Source: Acidobacteriaceae bacterium (GTDB taxonomy: Bacteria; Acidobacteriota; Terriglobia; Terriglobales; Acidobacteriaceae). From it: DNA of 10,844 bases. This document shows positions 1 through 6,711 of the stretch, piece after piece. The notes below the pieces were generated by a model. That model ran no database searches and was not told where the DNA came from. It worked only from the letters and a program-made list of their open reading frames with translations. The DNA lies in NCBI GenBank assembly GCA_030044455.1, contig JASHVU010000019.1, positions 1-10,844 on the forward strand. The letters run 5' to 3'. How positions within the stretch are numbered: the stretch's first letter is position 1; every line of letters begins with the position of its first letter. Both the position numbers and the translations under genes were made by a program.

Positions 1-2
1 AT

Positions 3-761
3 TCAGTCTCGCCCGCCCAGCCACAGAAGGGCATTCTCAAAGAATCTGTTCTGCGTCGCGCTGTCCAAAATCTTGCCGCCGTGGCCCATGTTGGTGTAGA
101 TCATTTTGTATTTCGTGTTGGTCCAGGTCACGGGAATATCCCCACCTCCCAGCGTGTCCTTGAATCCCAGCGGATAGTTCGAAGGCGCAAGCGTCATCAG
201 AACTTTGATATTTGGGTTTTTGCGCGGGCTGGGCTGCCAGCTATACCACTCGTTATCAGGAGAAACAAATCTGGCAGGCAGGCCCTTTGTAGCGGGATGA
301 TTTGAATCGTCCACAATCAATGTGGCCGGAAGCGGCGGCCAACTGTTGCCTGAAAACATTGTTCCCAGAAAGTCGGCAAACCAAGGCCAGGTCGCACGGC
401 TTTCCATCCAGCCAGCCACGTGAAAGCCCATCCAAGCGCCGCCATGCTCCATGAAGTCCTCAAACGCTTTGCGCTGAGCGGCGCTGGAAGGAAACTCGTC
501 GAGCCAAAGCACGACCTGATAGTCCTTGAGGACAGCTGGATTCAAGTCATCCCAATTTGAGGTGGCATTGAATTCGAAGTGATCACGTTCGGCCATGGCT
601 TGATAAAACGAAATCGCCTGCATGGCGAAATCCACGTGATCCTGTTCCACATGCGTGGAGTAGAAGGCCAGCACACGAAGTGGTTTTGTCTGACTTGAGC
701 CGAATCCTACGGCAAGAGCAAGGACAACTAAGCAGCACAGCGAGCGAAGATGCCGATGCAA
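3..761 (-). CDS. Secreted ThuA-like domain protein
   Basis: Predicted 252-residue exported protein of the ThuA-like (trehalose-utilisation type, class I glutamine amidotransferase-like) fold. Visible family-type segments are a VVLWLDEFP strand, GGAWMGFHVAG (resembling the family's GGG-GLH turn), the YTNMGHGG stretch (family usually YT-LGH) and a C-terminal FENALLWLGG helix. The open frame extends upstream to 1019 but would then overlap the divergent propeller gene. I chose TTG at 761-759 because GGGAG lies 7 nt upstream and the protein then begins with a classic signal peptide: a basic HRHLR start, then a hydrophobic stretch up to about residue 21, then GSSQ. Periplasmic or secreted location is inferred. 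ThuA-like proteins often accompany sugar metabolism genes, but the reaction is unproven for most and the substrate here is unknown. The stop codon is 3 nt from the window edge, so downstream partners are not visible. Fold assignment is fairly secure; function is not. Confidence 0.8.
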   Translation of the reverse strand: MHRHLRSLCCLVVLALAVGFGSSQTKPLRVLAFYSTHVEQDHVDFAMQAISFYQAMAERDHFEFNATSNWDDLNPAVLKDYQVVLWLDEFPSSAAQRKAFEDFMEHGGAWMGFHVAGWMESRATWPWFADFLGTMFSGNSWPPLPATLIVDDSNHPATKGLPARFVSPDNEWYSWQPSPRKNPNIKVLMTLAPSNYPLGFKDTLGGGDIPVTWTNTKYKMIYTNMGHGGKILDSATQNRFFENALLWLGGRD

Positions 762-855
762 AGGAAATCTCCCTATCCGGGTGAGTCTCGAATTCCGCTC
801 GACGCCAGACTTTCTAATGGATAACAATATAGTGTCTCTCGGAGTTCTGATCAGA

Positions 856-1944
856 ATGATTTCGCGCGCGCCGCATTTCGCTTCAAGCCCTTCGTGCCGA
901 ACCGTCGTCGTCATCGTTGGGTTCATCTTCGTGCAGCCTGTTTGGTCGGCAGCCGAAGTGAGTCCGTGGGGTCGCCTCATCACCAGTGCCGCCATTGTCT
1001 CAAATCCTAGGACGCACAAGATCTACGCGGCCAACGAGGGCGCCGGTTCGGTAACCGTGATCGACGCTGCGACGGGAGTCACGCATACCATTTCTGTTGG
1101 AAGTGAGCCCATTGCGATCGCCGTCAATTGCGCCACCAACCGAATTTATGTGGCCAACGATGGCAGCGCTTCGGTGAGCGTTATCGACGGCAGCAACGAT
1201 ACGGTGATCGCCACTATCCCCAGCGCTCCTCTTCCATACACTCTGGCAGTAGATGAGACCACCAACAGGGTCTATGTGACGCACACTTACAGCGGTTCGG
1301 TGACGGTGATCGACGGGACCACCAACACAGCAACTTCGCTCAAGGTCGGCGACGCCGATGGGCTGGCTGTCGATTCCAAGGCCGGCAAGGTCTTCTTATC
1401 GACTTACGAAGATCCTGACATCCGCATTGTGGACGAGGCCACGGGCGCAGTCACCAGAGTTTCCGTCGGGGCGCACATCTGGGGCATGGCTTTCGACGAA
1501 TCGACGTCCACGCTGTTCCTTACCCATACTGCGACGTCGGAGGTCGTCGCCCTCGACGAGAAGACGCGCGCGATCAGCACAATTGCCGTAGGTAAAATCC
1601 CCTGTGCCATGGCGGTCAATTCAGCCGCGCGCCGGCTTTATGTGGTGAATTACGGCGACGAGACCCTCAGCGTTATCGATCTGCAGAGTCGGAATGTCAT
1701 TGCCATTCTGCCTGTGGGCAAACATCCGCAGGGAGTGACGGTCGCACCCGAGTCCAACACAGTGTTCGTCGCGAATGTCCACGGTGATAGTGTCACGATT
1801 GTCGACGGCGTGAAAAATGAGGTTATCGGAGCCCGAGCTGCAGGGAAGCATCCCTATGCCGTGGCCGTCGATCCTGCGACCGACCGCGCGTATGCAGCAA
1901 ACTACGGCTCACCGTGGGTGACCCCTATTGCGCCGGACGAGTGA
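856..1944 (+). CDS. Secreted YVTN-type beta-propeller repeat protein
   Basis: Predicted 362-residue secreted protein built almost wholly from about 40-residue YVTN/NHL-like propeller repeats. Each repeat carries a strand such as IYVANDGS or LYVVNYGD, then SVTVIDG, then a strand ending in VG. I count seven complete repeats plus a final partial one (AYAANYGSPWV), which fits a seven-bladed ring closed by pairing the two ends. The ATG at 856 was chosen because GGAG lies 11 nt upstream and a signal peptide follows at once (TVVVIVGFIFVQPVWSA, cleavage probably near residue 31). The frame is open back to a GTG at 781 and another ATG at 817, but neither has a clear ribosome-binding site. Such propellers bind proteins, ligands or surfaces; no catalytic residues are evident. 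It is divergent from the ThuA-like gene, with 94 nt between the chosen starts. The role is unknown; a surface or periplasmic binding scaffold is the best guess. Confidence 0.85.
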   Translation: MISRAPHFASSPSCRTVVVIVGFIFVQPVWSAAEVSPWGRLITSAAIVSNPRTHKIYAANEGAGSVTVIDAATGVTHTISVGSEPIAIAVNCATNRIYVANDGSASVSVIDGSNDTVIATIPSAPLPYTLAVDETTNRVYVTHTYSGSVTVIDGTTNTATSLKVGDADGLAVDSKAGKVFLSTYEDPDIRIVDEATGAVTRVSVGAHIWGMAFDESTSTLFLTHTATSEVVALDEKTRAISTIAVGKIPCAMAVNSAARRLYVVNYGDETLSVIDLQSRNVIAILPVGKHPQGVTVAPESNTVFVANVHGDSVTIVDGVKNEVIGARAAGKHPYAVAVDPATDRAYAANYGSPWVTPIAPDE

Positions 1945-2050
1945 CCCGCCCACGCGCCATACTCAAACTCGGTATCTGCCTGAACTGAACCAGCGGACGA
2001 GGAAGCGATCTGAAAAGTCTAGCTTTGACACTACTGGCTTGTTCAGGCTC

Positions 2051-2109
2051 TAACCTGCATTTCTCGCAAGCGCCGCTTCAGTGAGCATTCGTTTTAGCCT
2101 GCATCTCTC
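2051..2109 (+). repeat. Short direct repeat pair left of the IS relic
   Basis: TAACCTGCATTTCTC at 2051-2065 and TAGCCTGCATCTCTC at 2095-2109 match at 13 of 15 positions, with starts 44 nt apart. They lie between the propeller gene and the IS end. They may be remains of an older insertion or chance; no function is assigned. Confidence 0.3.
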
Positions 2110-2125
2110 AGATCTGAATTGACCA

Positions 2126-2159
2126 GGGGTGCCCCCATAAGCACTAAGATAAAAAGTTG
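2126..2159 (+). repeat. Left terminal inverted repeat of IS4-like element
   Basis: A 34-nt arm starting GGGGT and ending AGTTG, located 32 nt before the transposase start codon. Its reverse complement partner lies at 2944-2976. The best conserved cores are TAAGC (2138-2142) and AAGATAA (2146-2152). Confidence 0.75.
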
Positions 2160-2191
2160 ACCGCGTCGTTTTGGAGAGATGGTCTTGTAGC

Positions 2192-2883
2192 ATGGCAGAG
2201 CTGGAGAACTGGGACGTTCTTCATGGTTCGTTTCCTGCTGGCTGGGAGCTGTTGGGCCGCGCGAACGGTGCGGTGAAGCGGTTACGTGGCTTTTCATCGC
2301 TTGAGGCGCTGCTGTGGACCCAGCTAGTGCATATTTGAGGCGGTTGGTCGTTGCGTGAAACGGCAGCTGAGGCTAAGTTAGCGGGCATTGCCGATGTGTC
2401 TGACGTGACTCTCTTGAATCGTCTGCGCGATCCGCAGGAGCGGGCAGGCTATCAAGCTCGCTCAGCGCAAGCTCGACATCAAGCTGCAGAACGGAAAAAC
2501 CGTGGCACCGGAAACCGGAACCTACGCTAAATACGTTCTTGCCTTTACCACCCTCAGCACTCAACAGGCCACCGCCGCCCAGATGCTGGAAGCATACCGG
2601 CTGCGATGGCAGGTCGAGCTGACTTTCAAGCGGCTCAAATCCATCGCCCAACTCGGACATGTGCCCAAATACGAAGACAAAAGCAGCCGAGCATGGCTGT
2701 ATGGAAAGCTCCTTATCGCTTTACTCACTCAAAAAATGGCCCGCATCGATGAAACCATTTCCCCATGGAGTTACTGGTCGACTGAAGCGACCCACTCCCA
2801 GACCATGGTGTGAATTTCAGTTCATGCTGCGTCAACTGCTGGCTGTCAACAAACCCACGCTACACTTCGCCCAAATCATTTAA
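2192..2883 (+). pseudogene. IS4-family transposase, degenerate
   Basis: Remnant of a DDE transposase. The N-terminal part starts at ATG 2192 (MAELENWDVLHG) and includes LLWTQLVHI, then an in-frame TGA at 2336-2338, then GGWSLRETAAEAKLAGIADV and VTLLNRLR, a recognisable IS4-type N-terminus. Around 2430-2455 the frame changes and the middle of the protein is missing, including the region that would carry the two catalytic Asp residues. The C-terminal part resumes in another frame (KLDIKLQNGKTVAPET, YVLAFTTLS) and carries an intact Y-x2-R-x3-E-x6-K signature at 2595-2639, with the catalytic Glu at 2616-2618. It continues through GHVPKYEDKSSRAWLYGKLL. A second frame change near 2808-2815 moves the last segment (CEFQFMLRQLLAV) into a third frame, which stops at 2881-2883. 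It cannot make active transposase. Family call is strong; the named IS is unknown. Confidence 0.85.
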
Positions 2884-2943
2884 CGGTGGAACCAATTCAG
2901 AGACGACTTGAGTGAGCCATACCGGAAATGAAGACCTCAACTC

Positions 2944-2976
2944 CAACTATTATCTTGGCGCTTACGTGGTTACCCC
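2944..2976 (-). repeat. Right terminal inverted repeat of IS4-like element
   Basis: A 33-nt arm matching the left end at 2126-2159 in reverse complement. GGGGT, TAAGC, AAGATAA and AGTTG are shared in register with one single-base gap. It starts about 60 nt after the transposase stop codon. Confidence 0.75.
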
Positions 2977-3029
2977 CGCGTGCACAAATGTCCCGCTGAG
3001 ACGATGCCAAATCGTTGACTCCACGCCGC

Positions 3030-4061
3030 CTACGCTTTAGTCCAGTCCAGGATCACCTTGCCCGTCTGACGCGAGACCATCGCCTCAAATCCCTTTTCGA
3101 ACTCCGAGTAGCCGAACCGATGCGTAATCACCGGCGAAATATCTACGCCCGACTCGAGCATGACCGTCATCTTGTACCAGGTTTCGTACATCTCGCGGCC
3201 GTAGATGCCGCGCACGGTGAGCATGTTGAAGATGATCTGGCGCAGGTCGATGGTCATCTCTTTGGCGGGGATGCCGAGTACGGCGATTTTGCCGCCGTGG
3301 CTCATGTTGACGATCATGTCGCCGAGGGCCTGGGGATTGCCCGACATCTCAAGGCCCACGTCGAAGCCCTCGGTCATGCCCAACTGTTTCTGCACCTGAT
3401 GGAGCGGAGTCTGTGTGGGGTCGATTGCCAGCGTTGCGCCCATCTTGCGAGCCAGCTCGAGCCGGAAGGGGTTCACATCAGTGATGACCACGTGGCGTGC
3501 GCCCGCATGCTGAACGACCGGGATGGCCATGATGCCGATAGGGCCGGCGCCGGTGATGAGCACATCTTCGCCCAGTACCGGAAAGGCGAGCGCGGTGTGG
3601 ACGGCGTTGCCGAAGGGGTCGAAGATGGCGGCAACTTCCTGGTTGATGCCTGGACTGTGGCGCCAGATGTTGGACATGGGCAACGAGATGAACTCGGCAT
3701 ACGCGCCAGGCCGATTGACGCCCACACCTTGCGTATAGGCGCACAAATGCCGGCGGCCGGCCAGGCAGTTGCGGCAGCGTCCGCACACCACGTGGCCTTC
3801 GCCGCTCACGATGTCGCCGGCATAAAAGTCGTTCACGTTGGAGCCGACAGTGACCACCTCGCCCACAAATTCGTGGCCAATGGCCATGGGCACCGGAATG
3901 GTCTTCTGCGCCCACTCGTCCCACTCGTAGATGTGCACGTCGGTGCCGCAGATGCCGGTGTAGTGAACGCGCACCAGCACGTCGTTGATGCCGACTTCAG
4001 GCTCGGGAATGTTTTCGAGCCAGAGCCCCCGCTCGGCCCGGCTTTTGACTAATGCCTTCAT
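3030..4061 (-). CDS. tdh: L-threonine 3-dehydrogenase
   Basis: A 343-residue zinc- and NAD-dependent medium-chain dehydrogenase that oxidises L-threonine to 2-amino-3-ketobutyrate, the first step of threonine breakdown to glycine and acetyl-CoA. E. coli Tdh is 341 residues. Catalytic-zinc residues fall exactly where expected: Cys38 in [12 protein letters not shown], and His63-Glu64 in [10 protein letters not shown], with Thr40 and His43 of the relay present. The structural zinc site is Cys93, Cys96, Cys99 and Cys107. The NAD-binding glycine motif GAGPIGIMA is at about 171-179, followed by the VVITDVN strand end. The frame is open upstream to 4139, but the ATG at 4061 matches the family N-terminus ([15 protein letters not shown]) and has GGAG 7 nt upstream. 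It lies 34 nt downstream of the asparaginase-like gene, so the two are probably co-transcribed. The usual partner kbl is not in the window. Soluble cytoplasmic enzyme. Confidence 0.96.
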   Translation of the reverse strand: MKALVKSRAERGLWLENIPEPEVGINDVLVRVHYTGICGTDVHIYEWDEWAQKTIPVPMAIGHEFVGEVVTVGSNVNDFYAGDIVSGEGHVVCGRCRNCLAGRRHLCAYTQGVGVNRPGAYAEFISLPMSNIWRHSPGINQEVAAIFDPFGNAVHTALAFPVLGEDVLITGAGPIGIMAIPVVQHAGARHVVITDVNPFRLELARKMGATLAIDPTQTPLHQVQKQLGMTEGFDVGLEMSGNPQALGDMIVNMSHGGKIAVLGIPAKEMTIDLRQIIFNMLTVRGIYGREMYETWYKMTVMLESGVDISPVITHRFGYSEFEKGFEAMVSRQTGKVILDWTKA

Positions 4062-4095
4062 TGCTGGTCTCCGGTCACTTTGAGAGTGTAGATCG

Positions 4096-4599
4096 TCAGG
4101 CCGGGACGAATGTACCCCGCTCGCGATCTTTGCGCACATGAGCCACAGAAAACACCTGCCCGTGAATCACAATGTAGACGCCCGGAGCCAGCAGCTGCGC
4201 TGCAAAAAGGCTCTCGGTGAGGTTTTGCAGTCCGTCGCTTTTTTCAAAGCCGAGCGGGCTCATGGCGCCGGTGAGGATGACGGGAACCGGCGGAGAAGGA
4301 AATGCGCCCTCGATTGCCAGACCGCTTTCGACCATGGTATCGGTTCCATGCGTGATAACGATGGGCTGGTTGAGGTCAAGCAGTTTTCTCACTTCCGCGG
4401 CCAGGCGCGAGCGATCTTCAGCGCTCATTTCCAGGCTGTCTTTGTTCATCAGCGGAGTGACGTGCACCTGGAGGTCGGGCAGCCGAAGCAGCTTGAGATA
4501 CTGTTCGATTTTGTTGGTAGTGTTCAGCACCGTGCCCGACTGTTCGGAGTACGCCTTCTCGATGGTTCCTCCGGTGGTTATGACTTGAACTTTCTTCAT
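4096..4599 (-). CDS. Short single-domain asparaginase-like protein
   Basis: A 167-residue protein equivalent to only the N-terminal catalytic domain of L-asparaginase (full enzymes are about 330 residues). Conserved parts are ITTGGTIEK with nucleophile-type Thr12, KDSLEM around Ser55, THGTDTMVE with Thr86-Asp87, ILTGAM at about 108-113, and a C-terminal [10 protein letters not shown] whose Lys157 aligns with the catalytic Lys162 of E. coli AnsB. It resembles a known group of about 160-residue stand-alone asparaginase-domain proteins that also end in VRK-RER, so it looks complete and not truncated. Hydrolysis of asparagine or a related amide is plausible but unproven, since the second domain that normally completes the dimeric active site is absent. 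The ATG at 4599 follows a purine-rich GGAAAAGG stretch. It is first in a likely two-gene operon with tdh. Cytoplasmic: no signal peptide is visible. Confidence 0.85.
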   Translation of the reverse strand: MKKVQVITTGGTIEKAYSEQSGTVLNTTNKIEQYLKLLRLPDLQVHVTPLMNKDSLEMSAEDRSRLAAEVRKLLDLNQPIVITHGTDTMVESGLAIEGAFPSPPVPVILTGAMSPLGFEKSDGLQNLTESLFAAQLLAPGVYIVIHGQVFSVAHVRKDRERGTFVPA

Positions 4600-4727
4600 T
4601 TGCCTTTTCCGCTTTTCACTTTAACACCAGGACCTGTCCGCGCTGCGCGCGGCGGGCGAAGCGGGATTATGGGAGGGAATCAGCGATGAATTGGCGCAGT
4701 GGTGAAAGCGACGCGATTCATGGAATT

Positions 4728-6143
4728 TCACATGACCGAACGGGCATATTGCAATTCCTGCGCCGCCTGGCTCGACGGCAGCAGATCGACGACAAAGCAC
4801 GCGCCATCTGCGATGGGAACGTAGCGCAGTTCGCCGCGAAAGGAACGCAGAAAGGCGCGCGACATATAGAGCCCCAGCCCAGTCGATTCAGCGCCTGCCT
4901 GGAATGGACGGAAGAGATGCTCGGGTTCGGCGACTCCCCCGCCGTTGTCGATGACTTCGACACACACCTGATCGTCTACCTTCCTGGCATTCAGGGTGAG
5001 CATGCGGCCGCTCCTGCGCAACAGAGCCCGGCTGCTATTTGAAATGAGATTGAGAAACACCTGCATAAGGCTCGAGCGGTCACCCCAGACCAGCGGAAGT
5101 CCGGGCTCAACATTCCACTCCGATTCGATTTCATCCTCGATAAGCGATGGGCCGACCACAATTTTCAGTTCGTCGAGCAGAATGCCGAGGTCGACCTCAG
5201 AGGCTGGGCTTGCCGACTGGCGCAGATTGACGCTAGCGATTCTTTCGAGAGCAATGACTAGGCTGCCGAGCGCTTCAAAATCCTTGCTTCCACTTAGGGA
5301 GGTTGCATTTTTCAGATTCTGGTGCACCACAGCAATAGCGCCGCATATGTTGCGAATCTCATGCGACAGCGCGCCTACTGCGATGCGCGAGCCTTCGAGT
5401 AACTGTTGCATGCCGGCCACCTCGTGCGCGCGCAGATCTTCTGAGGCATCGAGCACCATTGCTGCCAGCCGGGTACCGGCGTTGGTCTGGTAGGTCGAAA
5501 AGCAAATGTCCGCAAGAAAAGCTTCGCCATCCTCTCGATGTCCGCGCGCCTGCATCACTGCGCGCAGCAACTGCAACGATTCGTCGTGAAGCGTGATGTT
5601 TGATAGTGCAGGCAGATAACGCTGGATGAGCTTGCCGGCCAACGCGTCACGCTGCACTCCCAGCATGCGGTGAGCGGCCTCGTTGGCCATCAGCACGGCG
5701 CCATTGGCGTCTGCCGTAAAGATTGCTACCGGGCTGCTCTCAAACAGAATCTTCAACTGTTCTTCGGCATCACGCCGGGCGTCGCGTTCGCGCTCGATTT
5801 CTCTCAGGTTTTCCGCGGCAGCCTGCCGGCTGATGTTCACCTCGCGAATAAACAGCCCCGCTCCTGCAAAAGCCGCAAAGAACAATATGTCGCGCGAAAT
5901 GCCGGTGCGAAGGGTCCAGGTCAGATCGCTGAAGATTTCGGCAAGATATGTACACACCAGGGCGACGGCGAAGATAGGCCCTCGGCCGACCACACTGCCC
6001 ACCATCAGCATGGGCACGAGATACAGAAAACCGAGGGGGATTTCGCCAACGACCGCGTAGTCAATGAGCGCGATGATCGCGATGACGATCGCCGCGCGCA
6101 ACAGAACGACACGCTTGTTTCCTCTGAAGAGGAGTGCGTACAT
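4728..6143 (-). CDS. Membrane PAS sensor histidine kinase
   Basis: A 471-residue sensor kinase that probably autophosphorylates on His261 and passes the phosphate to an unidentified response regulator. The N-terminus (about residues 10-100) has four hydrophobic segments, around 14-32, 36-53, 54-71 and 84-99, suggesting a membrane-embedded sensor with little periplasmic exposure. A charged helical linker (about 104-132, likely coiled coil) leads to a PAS domain (about 131-235). The H-box is ALSHEIRNICGAI with His261; it lacks the proline usual after HE-RN. The ATPase domain shows the N-box NLISNSSRAL (Asn365 and Asn369), G1 box DNGGGV (399-404), F-box LFRPF and G2 box STGLGLYMS (420-428). The ATG at 6143 has AGGTGA just upstream. 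No response regulator is adjacent: the gene is separated from the DUF2905 gene by 174 nt and from the asparaginase-like gene by 128 nt. The signal is unknown. Confidence 0.93.
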   Translation of the reverse strand: MYALLFRGNKRVVLLRAAIVIAIIALIDYAVVGEIPLGFLYLVPMLMVGSVVGRGPIFAVALVCTYLAEIFSDLTWTLRTGISRDILFFAAFAGAGLFIREVNISRQAAAENLREIERERDARRDAEEQLKILFESSPVAIFTADANGAVLMANEAAHRMLGVQRDALAGKLIQRYLPALSNITLHDESLQLLRAVMQARGHREDGEAFLADICFSTYQTNAGTRLAAMVLDASEDLRAHEVAGMQQLLEGSRIAVGALSHEIRNICGAIAVVHQNLKNATSLSGSKDFEALGSLVIALERIASVNLRQSASPASEVDLGILLDELKIVVGPSLIEDEIESEWNVEPGLPLVWGDRSSLMQVFLNLISNSSRALLRRSGRMLTLNARKVDDQVCVEVIDNGGGVAEPEHLFRPFQAGAESTGLGLYMSRAFLRSFRGELRYVPIADGACFVVDLLPSSQAAQELQYARSVM

Positions 6144-6317
6144 GCTTCACCTGCAGGGACCGTCGGCCAAGCGCAAACGGAGAACGCCGACACAAATATT
6201 GTAGACCTCGATAAACAGGCCGTACATAAACACCGTGTATGGAGATCGTATAAGAGACCTTGCGAAGGCTGTGTGGCGCGGCCCGGCGCAAACTGATCGC
6301 CTGCAGCGAGTTATAAC

Positions 6318-6542
6318 TCAGCCGCGAAATCTTGAAAGCAGGTACAGGACAAGCGTGAGCGCGACGCTGATGAGAATGCAGGTGCCCAGCGGGAAGTAAG
6401 CCGAGACGTGTTTGCCGCGATAGGCAAAGTCACCCGGGAAACGTCCTAACGGCAAGCCGAAGCGACCCGCAATGAGTACGATGACGCCGCCAAGCACGAG
6501 TAACAATCCAATCCCGACCAGGAACTTGCCGATTTCGTTCAT
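6318..6542 (-). CDS. DUF2905 family small membrane protein
   Basis: A 74-residue protein matching the DUF2905 pattern: a first membrane helix (about 5-25, FLVGIGLLLVLGGVIVLIAG), then the conserved LGRFPGDFAYRGKHVSAYFPLGT loop containing RFPGDF and the YFPLGT turn, then a second helix (about 52-68) ending in LSRFRG. Its length fits the family (about 65-75 residues). The ATG at 6542 has AGAGG 5 nt upstream. No biochemical role is known for the family. It lies between the receptor's downstream inverted repeat and the histidine kinase gene, with 174 nt to the kinase, so co-transcription is possible but not shown. Confidence 0.9.
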   Translation of the reverse strand: MNEIGKFLVGIGLLLVLGGVIVLIAGRFGLPLGRFPGDFAYRGKHVSAYFPLGTCILISVALTLVLYLLSRFRG

Positions 6543-6602
6543 CGCTGCCTCTACGTGACGATTTTACGCCGAAGGAACGCTGGGAACGGGGGTCAGTGGT
6601 CA

Positions 6603-6711
6603 GTTAAACAGTAAAACAGCTGAACAGTTGAGCCGCGAAGTTGTGGAACAGTCAGACTGTCGCCTCGTCTGTGTTTCAATGTTTCGCTGTTTACCTGTTT
6701 AACTGTTCGGC
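6603..6711. repeat. Inverted array of TGTT-type octamers
   Basis: The right half (6672-6711) is five tandem octamers each beginning TGTT: TGTTTCAA, TGTTTCGC, TGTTTACC, TGTTTAAC and TGTTCGGC. The left half (6603-6626) holds three octamers of the same family on the opposite strand: TGTTTAAC, TGTTTTAC and TGTTCAGC. The two arms (6601-6631 and 6676-6705) can pair as a long imperfect stem, with 10-11 perfect pairs at the outer end. The loop contains a small palindrome, ACAGTC-A-GACTGT (6648-6660). It begins at the stop codon of the receptor gene on the minus strand, so it could act as a terminator or 3' stability element, or be a dispersed intergenic repeat. Just left of it, GGTCAGT is repeated twice in tandem (6591-6604). 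Confidence 0.7.

Larger units (their letters stand above)
2126..2976 (+). mobile_element. Decayed IS4-family insertion sequence
   Basis: An 851-nt element bounded by imperfect terminal inverted repeats and containing one broken IS4-type transposase gene. The two ends share GGGGT, then TAAGC, then AAGATAA, then AGTTG in the same order and spacing, with about 26 of 34 aligned positions identical and one gap. An intact IS of this type should be longer, because the transposase has lost most of its catalytic core. No convincing target-site duplication is visible at the outer borders, which fits an old insertion. It separates the propeller gene from tdh and ends 53 nt downstream of the tdh stop codon. 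Confidence 0.8.

Noticed and set aside
2094..2297. 67-codon minus-strand open frame
   Set aside because: Lies across the IS end and antisense to the transposase N-terminus; no protein features.
3015..4052. 345-codon open frame on the plus strand
   Set aside because: Lies opposite tdh, whose zinc and NAD motifs are exact. The product is rich in His, Ala and Asp with no family pattern.
4638..4652. CCGCGC-TGC-GCGCGG hairpin as a terminator of the histidine kinase gene
   Set aside because: Stem is only 6 bp and there is no T-tract on either side in either direction.
6198..6203. TACAAT on the minus strand as a -10 for the histidine kinase gene
   Set aside because: Located 55 nt before the start codon, but no acceptable -35 lies 16-18 nt upstream.
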